A DNA stretch of 64,000 bases from Verrucomicrobiota bacterium (GTDB lineage: Bacteria > Verrucomicrobiota > Verrucomicrobiia > Verrucomicrobiales > DEV007): positions 1 through 64,000 of the forward strand of contig JAGWVU010000026.1 of the NCBI GenBank assembly GCA_018970725.1, in the 5' to 3' direction. The translations under genes were made by a program, and so were the position numbers. Positions 35,485 to 42,941 of this stretch are shown in pieces (the stretch's first letter is position 1; every line of letters starts with the position of its first letter). The notes beneath the pieces were generated by a model that ran no database searches, was not told the origin of the DNA, and saw only the letters and a list, made by a program, of their open reading frames with translations.

Positions 35485-36222
35485 ATGTCCATGCGTGTTT
35501 GCCTAGCCGGTTGTTTCCTCTTGCCCTTCTCCTTTGCCGGGGCCGCGGATCTTCCCAAGATCCCGTCCAAGCCGATCGCGCAGAAGAAGGATTTGCTTTT
35601 CTCCGATGATTTCGAGTCGGCCGCCCGTCCGGCGCAATGGCACAAGGTGGTCGAAACCTTCGCATTCGAGTCCGGCGCGTTGAAGGGGACGCAAACCCGC
35701 GAGGTCACCATTCCCGCCACCGGGGACAAGCCGGAGATCAAGGCTCATGCCGCCGTCCACGGGCTGGAAGTTCCGACCCGCGACAGCATCGTTGAGTGCC
35801 GGATCAAGTTCGACGGGGCGACCATGATCGATGTCGAATTCGACGACCGGAAATATACCGGGGCGCACTACGGCCATATCTGCCGGGCGCAGGTCCGGCT
35901 CAACGGGGTGACGATCATCGACGAGCGGGATGGCAACATGCGCAACGACATCCGGGCCATGGCCAGCGGTCCGGAGAAGAACAAATTGCTGGAGGGGCGC
36001 CAGGTGACCTATCCGGTGAAGCTGCAGCCCGGGAAATGGTATCTCCTCGGGGTCGAAACCGCCGGGGATGAGATGCGGGTGACGATCGACGGCAAGCGGG
36101 TCGCCTATTTGCAGTCCTCCGGGATCGGGCACGAAACGAAGTCCAAGATCGAACTCGGCGTGGCCGGGAAGCACGGATGGTTTGACGATGTCAAGGTCTG
36201 GAGCGCGGTGCCATCCCGGTGA
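35485..36222 (+). CDS. Exported protein, concanavalin-like beta-sandwich, unknown function
   Basis: 245 aa: signal peptide (VCLAGCFLLPFSFAGAA) then a domain reminiscent of DUF1080 and other lectin-like folds (LLFSDDFESAARPAQWHKV, ECRIKFDGATMIDVEFDD, GKWYLLGVETAGDEMRVTIDG, GVAGKHGWFDDVKVW). No catalytic motif is identified. ATG at 35485 with an AGGAT element nine bases before it; ATG at 35491 is an alternative. Monocistronic by context. A hairpin (GAGCGG/CCGCTC) begins right at its stop. Confidence 0.75.
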   Translation: MSMRVCLAGCFLLPFSFAGAADLPKIPSKPIAQKKDLLFSDDFESAARPAQWHKVVETFAFESGALKGTQTREVTIPATGDKPEIKAHAAVHGLEVPTRDSIVECRIKFDGATMIDVEFDDRKYTGAHYGHICRAQVRLNGVTIIDERDGNMRNDIRAMASGPEKNKLLEGRQVTYPVKLQPGKWYLLGVETAGDEMRVTIDGKRVAYLQSSGIGHETKSKIELGVAGKHGWFDDVKVWSAVPSR

Positions 36223-36242
36223 GCGGGGCGGTTCCGCCGCTC
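36221..36242 (+). terminator. Hairpin at stop codon of exported beta-sandwich gene
   Basis: GAGCGG at 36221-36226 pairs with CCGCTC at 36237-36242; the loop can pair further. No T tail follows, so this is a weak terminator candidate. Confidence 0.35.
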
Positions 36243-36310
36243 CCCTAGGCTGCAGAAGCCCGAGGTTGGTCCTTGCGGACTCCTCCCGGTTGCGCTAAGG
36301 ACCTGATGTT

Positions 36311-36802
36311 GTGGCGCTCTTGAGGTCCATCCTCCGCATTCTGCTTCTGACGGCCGGGCTCTTGGGCGGGCTGCCCGCTCCCGTCTGCGCCGCGGAGGTG
36401 GCGGACCGCTTCGCGCCGCTTCCCTTCCACGTGGCTCCCTTGCCGACCGGCTTTGGCGATGACCACGACACCTTGTTCCCCGGTTGGCTGGCGATTCCAG
36501 ACCTTCTGCTCATGGTTTCGCCCACGGCTCCGGCTCCAGTGGAGATTTCCCTCCCGGAGGACTTGGAGACCTCCGCCTGGCTGGGGTATGGTGAGGCCTT
36601 CGGTTCCATGGCCGGGGATTTTCTCGTCACCGATTCCGGGGGGTTGATTTCTCTGGTGAAAGGCTTGGGACGTTTAAAATTTTGGTCGGATCGCCGTGCC
36701 GAAACCTCCCTCCTCGCGGATTTGGGCCCGGATCCGGACCATTGGAAAATCAAGGTCAAGGCGGGACCGGTTCCGAGCCTGATCCTCCGCACCAGTTGGT
36801 GA
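36311..36802 (+). CDS. Exported protein of unknown function
   Basis: 163 aa with a signal peptide (LRILLLTAGLLGGLPAPVCA, cleavage near residue 27). No family recognised. The mature part is short, proline- and glycine-rich (FAPLPFHVAPLPTGFGDDH, IPDLLLMVSPTAPAPVEI) and ends in a beta-like segment DPDHWKIKVKAGPVPSLIL. The start is GTG at 36311; no ATG is available in frame before the signal peptide. It lies 76 bases before the permease gene on the same strand. Confidence 0.55.
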   Translation: MALLRSILRILLLTAGLLGGLPAPVCAAEVADRFAPLPFHVAPLPTGFGDDHDTLFPGWLAIPDLLLMVSPTAPAPVEISLPEDLETSAWLGYGEAFGSMAGDFLVTDSGGLISLVKGLGRLKFWSDRRAETSLLADLGPDPDHWKIKVKAGPVPSLILRTSW

Positions 36803-36878
36803 GGGAAGAGTCCGGGAAATGTGGCCCGGGTGTGAGCCGCCTTGCAATTGGGCGCGGGATCGGTCAACTTGGGCCGCG

Positions 36879-37844
36879 ATGCTCCTGGCGATCGAACCCA
36901 CCCAGATTCATGATTCGCTCTACGCGTTCCTCAGCATTCTGCTGGAGGGGGCGTTTTTCATCTTCATCGGAACCGTCATCTCGGGATTCATCGATGCCTA
37001 CCTCCCGCCGACGTTGCTCGACCGGCTTTTGCCGAAAAACAAGGCGCTGGCGGTGGTGGTGGGGGGGCTCCTCGGCGCGGTCTTCCCGGTGTGTGAATGC
37101 GCCATCGTGCCGGTGATCCGGCGGCTGGTGGCCAAGGGTTTGCCGCTCTCGGTGGCGATCACCTACATGCTCGCCGCGCCGATCATCAACCCTGTGACGA
37201 TGGTGAGCACCTTCGCGGCTTTTTCGGAGCGCGGCGATGCCGGGGTGCTTGTGGCCTCATCGCGCGCTCTCCTCGCCTATGGGATCACCGTTCTGGTCGG
37301 ATTGGTGATGGTGAGGGTGGCCTTGGCCGCGGTCCTCCGGCCCCAGATTCAAGCCGCCATCAGCCGCGCCGGCGCGGCGCGGGACCACGATCACGATCAC
37401 GATCACGATCACGGGGGGGCGACCGCTGGAGGCAAGCTGGTCCACGCACTTCAGGTGGCGCAGCGGGATTTCACCGACGTGGCGATGTATTTCACGGTCG
37501 GGGTCGCTCTGACCGCTTTCTTGAACAATGTGATTCCGCGCGACTGGATCGCTCCGCTGGCGGGGAACGATGTGACGGCCATCCCGACGCTGATGGTGGC
37601 GGCCTTCATCCTTTCGCTCTGCAGCACGTCCGATGCCTTTGTCGCCGCCTCGCTGGATGAATTTTCCTACGCGGCCAAACTCGCCTTTCTCATTTTCGGT
37701 CCGATGGTCGACTTGAAACTGATTTTCCTCTACTCAAGCATCTTCAAGCCGAGGTTTGTTTTGATCTTGGCCTGCGTCTTGTTTATCCTCACTGGAGTGG
37801 TCTGCCACCAGTGGGGGGTGTTTGATCACGCCGCTGCCCGATGA
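36879..37844 (+). CDS. Predicted permease (DUF318/YcgR/ArsP type), histidine-rich loop
   Basis: 321-aa membrane protein of the two-part permease family (YraQ/YcgR/ArsP-like). About eight membrane segments in two blocks, with the conserved VFPVCECAIVPVIRRL and AAPIINPVTMVSTF in the first and LSLCSTSDAFVAASL in the second. The loop between blocks holds an alternating DHDHDHDHDH run (about residues 168-177), a likely metal-binding site. Start ATG at 36879; the open frame extends 20 codons upstream without homology. It overlaps the TIGR03943 gene by four bases. Substrate unknown; the Bacillus counterparts are zinc-regulated. Confidence 0.87.
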   Translation: MLLAIEPTQIHDSLYAFLSILLEGAFFIFIGTVISGFIDAYLPPTLLDRLLPKNKALAVVVGGLLGAVFPVCECAIVPVIRRLVAKGLPLSVAITYMLAAPIINPVTMVSTFAAFSERGDAGVLVASSRALLAYGITVLVGLVMVRVALAAVLRPQIQAAISRAGAARDHDHDHDHDHGGATAGGKLVHALQVAQRDFTDVAMYFTVGVALTAFLNNVIPRDWIAPLAGNDVTAIPTLMVAAFILSLCSTSDAFVAASLDEFSYAAKLAFLIFGPMVDLKLIFLYSSIFKPRFVLILACVLFILTGVVCHQWGVFDHAAAR

Positions 37845-38800
37845 ACGCGACTGCAAGGAATTGGACATTTTCCCGGACGGAGGTCTGCCGGTTGATGGGG
37901 ATTGCGGCCATGCTCGTCTGGGCCGTGGTCTTGCTCTCCTTCTATGTGAGTGGACGCGTTGAGAGCTACATCCGCCCCGAATATTTGCGGACCTGCACCC
38001 TGCTTGCCGGTCTCGGGTTGCTCGCACTGTCGCTCTTCAACCTGCGCCATCTCCGGTCTTCCGTCTCCTGTGGCCACGATCATCATCATGACCAAGATCA
38101 TGGCGGCTGTGACCACCATCACGACCATGATCATGCCCATTGCGATCACGATCATGGCCTCGATGTCCACGATCATGAGGACACGTCGATCTCCGGGAAT
38201 GGCGCGCTCTTGGCCATCATGGTGGTGCCCGTTCTCGTCTCGGTTTTCTATTCCCAGGATCGGTTTCTCTCCGCCGCGACCATACGCAACAAGGGGTTCG
38301 TTCAGGACACCAACGCGGTGGCGGCCCGGGTTGAGAAGGAGATCAACGCGGCGGCACCCGGGACGGTGTCCAAGAGCGGGGAGGACGGGATCCTCGAATA
38401 CACCTTGGCAGATCTCGAGAAGGTGGTGCAGCGCAGCCCCGAGGGGAATCTCATGCTCACCGTGGACCAGCTCTTCTACACCGCGGGTGACGCTGAATTG
38501 CAGCGCGTGCTCAAAGGGCAAGCGGTCGAGGCGGTCGGCCAAGTCATTCCGGATCCGGATTCCGGCCGGAAGAACCGGTTGCGGCTCTTCATCCTGATGG
38601 TCAGCTGTTGCGCCGCGGATGCCCAGCCCGTTTCCATTGCCGTCGAGTTCCCCGGCAAGCCGCCGGAGCACAAGGAGATGCAATGGGTCAAGGTGAGCGG
38701 TACCATGGTCTACAACGTTGAGAACGGGCAAAAACAAGCGGTCCTCAAGGCCGCCAAAATGGAGCCGACCAAGGAGCCGGCCAACGATCTGCTGTATTAG
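37841..38800 (+). CDS. TIGR03943-family permease partner (YcgQ-like), histidine-rich
   Basis: 319 aa. N-terminal membrane segments (about 17-36, 45-68), then an extreme His/Asp-rich stretch at about 78-110 (HDHHHDQDHGGCDHHHDHDH and similar), another membrane segment (about 122-142) and a soluble C-terminal domain with LFILMVSCCAADAQPVSI. This is the usual partner of the DUF318 permease; start and stop overlap by four bases. The His-rich run suggests binding of zinc or another transition metal (inference). A hairpin at 38800-38819 (GTCCCG/CGGGAC) follows the stop without a T tail. Confidence 0.88.
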   Translation: MNATARNWTFSRTEVCRLMGIAAMLVWAVVLLSFYVSGRVESYIRPEYLRTCTLLAGLGLLALSLFNLRHLRSSVSCGHDHHHDQDHGGCDHHHDHDHAHCDHDHGLDVHDHEDTSISGNGALLAIMVVPVLVSVFYSQDRFLSAATIRNKGFVQDTNAVAARVEKEINAAAPGTVSKSGEDGILEYTLADLEKVVQRSPEGNLMLTVDQLFYTAGDAELQRVLKGQAVEAVGQVIPDPDSGRKNRLRLFILMVSCCAADAQPVSIAVEFPGKPPEHKEMQWVKVSGTMVYNVENGQKQAVLKAAKMEPTKEPANDLLY

Positions 38801-38909
38801 TCCCGCCACGCCCCGGGACACTCGGGCACGGAAGCCTCCTCTCAGGACGCGGGCGTCTTGCAAGAATCGCCGGGCCCCGCACGTGAGCCGGAAGGCACCC
38901 CGGGATCTC

Positions 38910-40979
38910 ATGGCGCGAATCGCTTTTTTTTTCGTGACCCTGTCTCTTGCCGCTCATGGCGCGGAGACGTGGTGGTCGTTGCAGCCGCCTGCCAGCCTCC
39001 CCGGCGCAACCATCGACAGCCTGCTGGACGCGGAGCTCGCCAGGAACCATCTCCAGCCCAACGCTCCGGCGGACCGGGCCACCCTTCTCCGGAGATTGCA
39101 CTTCGATCTGACCGGCCTGCCGCCCTCGGATGGGTCCGTCCCGGAGAACCTCGAGGAGTTGGTGGACTCCCTGCTGCGGAGTCCCGGTTTTGGCGAGCGT
39201 TGGGGGCGCCACTGGTTGGATCTGGCGCGCTATGCGGACAGCAATGGACGGGACCGCAACGTGATCAACTACCATGCCTGGCGCTACCGGGATTACGTCA
39301 TCGCCAGCTGCAATGCGGACAAACCCTACGACCTGTTCATTCAGGAGCAGATCGCGGGGGACCTGATGCCGGTGCAGGATGCAGCGCGGCGGGATGAGAG
39401 ACTCACCGCCACGGCCTTCCTCGCGCTCGGAGCAAAGGCCTTCGAGGAGTCCAAACAGGATCTGTTTCACATGGATGTGGTCGATGAACAGATCGAGGTC
39501 ATCGGGCGCGCGGTCCTCGGGCTGACGATCGCCTGCGCCCGTTGCCACGACCACAAATTCGATCCAATTCCGACGGCGGATTATTATGCCATCGCGGGTA
39601 TCCTCCGCAGCACGGAACCGCTCTACGGGCATGGGCCGCGCGGCATCAGGGCCACGGCTTTCCACCACACCGAATATCACCCGCTCGGCGGGGAGGAGGG
39701 GCGCAGGCTGGCCCCGGCGGCGTTGGACTATTTCACCCGGCTCGATGCCGAAATTCTGAAGATGCACGAGGCCCGGAGCGCGCGGTATGGGCTCCAAAAA
39801 CGCCTTCCCGAAGCCAGGCGGCTCGTGGAAACCTCCACCGGGGAAGCCAAACGCAAGGCGGAAGCCGATTTGAAGGCCAAGGAGGACGCGATTGCCGGGT
39901 GGCAGGTGAAAGTCAAAGAATTGGAGGAAGCCGTGGAATCGCTCAAGGACGCCGCGCCGCCCCAGCCGCCGTGGACGATGGGGGCGCGGGATCGGGACGT
40001 CATCGCGGACTGCCGGATCCATGTTCGCGGGGAGGTCACGACGCTAGGGGACCGGGTGCCGCGCGGGTTTTTGCGCGTCATTGCGATTCCGGAAATCAAG
40101 CCGCCCCCGGCGTCCCGGAGCGGGCGTCTGGAGCTGGCGCAGTGGCTGACGCATCGGCGCAACCCGCTGGTGGCGCGCGTGTTGGTCAACCGGGTGTGGC
40201 AGGAACTTTTTGGGCGCGGACTGGTGAGCACTCCGGACGACTTCGGCGTCAACGGGGCTCCGCCGAGCCATCCCGGTTTGCTCGATCATCTGGCGGTCCG
40301 TTTCATGGACCAAGGATGGAGCGTGAAGACGCTCATCAAGGAAATTGTCCTCAGCCGGGCCTACCAGCGCTCTTCCGAGGCTTCACCGGATGCGCTTCGG
40401 GTCGACCCCGACAATGTTTGGCTCTGGCGGATGACGCCGAAGGTGGTCGAGGTGGAAGTGCTGCGCGATGCCATTCTCCGGCTCGGCGACCAGTTGGAAC
40501 CCGGGCCCCCGGAGACGCAGTTCCTCGATCGTTTTCATCCCCAGAAAGACGCCGAGCTTTTCACCTTCAAGCCCTTCCTCATACCGGCGGATCTCGTGAG
40601 CCGTCACCGCAGCGTCTATTTGCCGGTGGTCCGGGGGACGCTCCCGGAAATCTTCGGGGTATTCGACTTCGCGCCGCCCGAGCGCAGCATCGCGAGACGG
40701 GAGGAGAGCATCGTCCCGGCGCAAGCGCTCTTCCTCTTGAACAATCCCTGGGTGCTCGACCAAGCCCGGCACGCCGCCCTCGGTCTTCTGGCCGATCCCA
40801 CCCTGTCCAATGACCGGGAACGCCTCCACCGCCTTTACGAACGGGCTTTTTTCCGGCCCCCCACCGCCGCCGAGGAATCCCGTGCCCTCGATCACCTCGG
40901 GGAGGGCGACACCGGGAGCGCATGGACCACCCTCTGCCAAACCGTCATCGCGTCCGCCGAGTTCCGGATCGTCCGATAA
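38910..40979 (+). CDS. DUF1549/DUF1553 protein without PSCyt1, pair 3
   Basis: 689-aa exported protein: signal peptide (IAFFFVTLSLAAHGAE), DUF1549 starting almost at once (ADRATLLRRLHFDLTGLPP, WGRHWLDLARYADSNGRD, CARCHDHKFDPI with CxxCH), a charged helical stretch predicted to be coiled coil (about 277-350; LKAKEDAIAGWQVKVKELEE) and DUF1553 (LELAQWLTHRRNPLVARVL, IVPAQALFLLNNPWVL). Unlike pairs 1 and 2 it has no N-terminal PSCyt1 heme segment and no lectin-like middle region. Followed 15 bases later by its DUF1501 partner. Confidence 0.92.
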   Translation: MARIAFFFVTLSLAAHGAETWWSLQPPASLPGATIDSLLDAELARNHLQPNAPADRATLLRRLHFDLTGLPPSDGSVPENLEELVDSLLRSPGFGERWGRHWLDLARYADSNGRDRNVINYHAWRYRDYVIASCNADKPYDLFIQEQIAGDLMPVQDAARRDERLTATAFLALGAKAFEESKQDLFHMDVVDEQIEVIGRAVLGLTIACARCHDHKFDPIPTADYYAIAGILRSTEPLYGHGPRGIRATAFHHTEYHPLGGEEGRRLAPAALDYFTRLDAEILKMHEARSARYGLQKRLPEARRLVETSTGEAKRKAEADLKAKEDAIAGWQVKVKELEEAVESLKDAAPPQPPWTMGARDRDVIADCRIHVRGEVTTLGDRVPRGFLRVIAIPEIKPPPASRSGRLELAQWLTHRRNPLVARVLVNRVWQELFGRGLVSTPDDFGVNGAPPSHPGLLDHLAVRFMDQGWSVKTLIKEIVLSRAYQRSSEASPDALRVDPDNVWLWRMTPKVVEVEVLRDAILRLGDQLEPGPPETQFLDRFHPQKDAELFTFKPFLIPADLVSRHRSVYLPVVRGTLPEIFGVFDFAPPERSIARREESIVPAQALFLLNNPWVLDQARHAALGLLADPTLSNDRERLHRLYERAFFRPPTAAEESRALDHLGEGDTGSAWTTLCQTVIASAEFRIVR

Positions 40980-40994
40980 GCCCTGATCTCCCTC

Positions 40995-42323
40995 ATGATC
41001 AATCGTCGCCAAGTCTTGCAGCAAGCCTCCGCCGGTTTCGGCTACCTTGCCTTTGCCGGTCTCAGTTCCGCTCAAGGGCGGCCCGGTCCGCATTTTCCCG
41101 CCCGGGCCAGGCGCGTCATCTTCCTCTGCATGCGAGGCGGTCCCTCGCACATGGAGACATTCGACCCCAAGCCGGAACTGACCCGGCGCCATGGCGAACC
41201 CGGGCGGAACAAGGGCACCAAGCTGCTCGGCTCGCGGTGGAAGTTCGCGCGGCACGGGCAAAGCGGGATTGACATCGTGGAGCTCTTTCCGGAACTCGCG
41301 AAGCATGCGGACAAGCTCTGCGTGCTGCGCGGCATGCACACGGACAACGAAAATCATCCACAGGCGCTGGAACAGCTCCATACCGGCAGTTTTCAGTTCG
41401 TGCGTCCATCGGTGGGGTCCTGGACCGTGCATGGATTGGGCACGGAGAACGCCGACCTGCCCGGATTCATCAGCATCAATCCGCTCACGGCGCTCGGCGG
41501 CCTGCGCTACTACTCCAGCGCGTTTCTCCCGGCTGCCACCTCGGCCACCTTGCTCGGCAATGCCAACCAGCCGGAGGCCCGGCTGCAACTCGGCAACATC
41601 GCCAACCCGCGGCTCGACCCGGCCGCGCAACGGCAACAGATCGATCTCCTCCAAGCGATGAACCGGGAGTTTCTCGCGCAAAACGCCGATCCCCGCGTGG
41701 AGGGCATCATCGCTTCCTACGAACTCGCCTTCCGCATGCAGGGGGAACTCCCCCGGGTCATGGATCTGACCCACGAGAGTCAGCCTACGCTGCAACTTTA
41801 CGGCGCGGACAAGGCGCCGACCGAGACGTTCGGCCGCCAGTGCCTGCTCGCCCGGCGTTTTGCCGAGGCAGGCGTGCGTTTCATCGAGATCAGCCACCTC
41901 GAGTGGGACCTGCACGGCTCCCTGCAAAGCGGGATGACGCGCAACTGCGCCCAGATCGACCGGCCGATCGCCGGGCTGTTGCAGGATCTCGAACAACGCG
42001 GTCTGTTGGAGGATACGCTGGTGCTTTGGGGCGGCGAGTTCGGGCGCACGCCGGACGATGCCACCCAAGACGGGCGTGGTCACAATCGAAAAGGTTATTC
42101 CATGTGGATGGCGGGAGGCGGTGTGAAGGGGGGGCTGATCCACGGCGCCACCGATGAACTCGGCATCGAGGCGGTCGAGGGCAGGGTCCACATCCATGAC
42201 CTCCACGCCACCATGCTGCATCTCCTCGGGCTCGATCACGAACGCCTCACCTTCCGTCATGGCGGACGCGATCACCGCCTTACCGACGTCAAGGGAAAGG
42301 TGGTCCATCGAATCCTCGCCTGA
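40995..42323 (+). CDS. DUF1501 protein, pair 3
   Basis: 442 aa. Signal with NRRQVLQQASAGFGYLAFAG (twin-arginine-like), then [70 protein letters not shown] and the C-terminal LTFRHGGRDHRLTDVKGK. The DUF1501 residues match those of pairs 1 and 2, but the GRTP motif and surrounding sequence place it in a different subgroup. Last gene of a plus-strand two-gene unit. Confidence 0.93.
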   Translation: MINRRQVLQQASAGFGYLAFAGLSSAQGRPGPHFPARARRVIFLCMRGGPSHMETFDPKPELTRRHGEPGRNKGTKLLGSRWKFARHGQSGIDIVELFPELAKHADKLCVLRGMHTDNENHPQALEQLHTGSFQFVRPSVGSWTVHGLGTENADLPGFISINPLTALGGLRYYSSAFLPAATSATLLGNANQPEARLQLGNIANPRLDPAAQRQQIDLLQAMNREFLAQNADPRVEGIIASYELAFRMQGELPRVMDLTHESQPTLQLYGADKAPTETFGRQCLLARRFAEAGVRFIEISHLEWDLHGSLQSGMTRNCAQIDRPIAGLLQDLEQRGLLEDTLVLWGGEFGRTPDDATQDGRGHNRKGYSMWMAGGGVKGGLIHGATDELGIEAVEGRVHIHDLHATMLHLLGLDHERLTFRHGGRDHRLTDVKGKVVHRILA

Positions 42324-42770
42324 AGACAGGGAGGTCAATGGCAGGTCGCCATTCGCAGGAAAGAGGCGGCTCGCCAGCTTGGGCAAATCCGAGGCCTGGA
42401 GGTTCACCAGGGCGCCCGGGATAACCTTCTTGAGCGTCTCGGTCTCTTCCCCGAGCCCCAGGGCGGTGATCGAACTTGCCTGACGGCGCACTTGTTGCAG
42501 GGAGCGGCGGGTTCCGTCCGGATCATCGGGCTTCCTATCGCCGAGCACCCAGAGATGCCGTTGGCGGTGCGGAGCTTGTGCAATGGTCCTGGCCGCCAGA
42601 TTGAGACCGGCCGTCATGTTCGTGCTTCCGTCCGGCCCCGCGCGGAACTTGCACAGCCCATCGATCACCCTCGTGAGATCCGGCTGGGTCCAATGCTGCA
42701 GCACCGTGGCTTCATTGGCGAAGAGAAGGATGGTCAACGGAATCTCCAATCGCAAACACCGCGGTTTCAT
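42324..42770 (-). pseudogene. Remnant of a von Willebrand factor A domain gene
   Basis: Translation of the minus strand from 42770 gives a vWA-like stretch: IPLTILLFANEATVL (strand 2), GPDGSTNMTAGLNLAA (the conserved G-x-T-N-x-x-x-G-L block), RHLWVLGDRKPDDPDG, SSITALGLGEETETL and LPKLASRLF at the usual domain end (about 42360). The N-terminal third with the D-x-S-x-S metal site is missing; upstream DNA in all phases shows none. There is no stop near the domain end: the frame runs on antisense through the DUF1501 gene. I read it as a truncated, decayed gene. The remainder of the 618-base gap (42771-42941) shows a run of seven G and a hairpin, no gene. Confidence 0.6.
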
Positions 42771-42862
42771 CGATGATTTTGAATTCCTCTTCAGGGGGGG
42801 AAACCGCCGTTTGGGTCCTTTCCCCCTTTTCCTTACGAATTTTTTGGAAAAGGTTACAGATC

Positions 42863-42888
42863 GGGGCGCACAAAAAAGACGCCGCCCC
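42863..42888 (-). terminator. Hairpin downstream of the NtrC-like gene
   Basis: GGGGCG (42863-42868) pairs with CGCCCC (42883-42888), extended by ATC/GAT with a bulge. On the minus strand a run of six T lies inside the loop rather than after the stem, so the role is unclear. Confidence 0.3.
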
Positions 42889-42941
42889 TGATGCGGGACG
42901 GTGCGCGGTGGACGGCGGGGGCAGGTGGCGGCGGGGCCGGC

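Noticed and set aside
36803-36878. Zur-type operator upstream of the histidine-rich permease pair
   Set aside because: No AT-rich inverted repeat resembling known Zur boxes is present in the gap.
40383-42770. A 795-codon open frame on the minus strand
   Set aside because: Beyond about 42360 it is antisense of the DUF1501 and DUF1549 genes and shows no family sequence. Only the first about 137 codons resemble a vWA domain; these are reported as a remnant.
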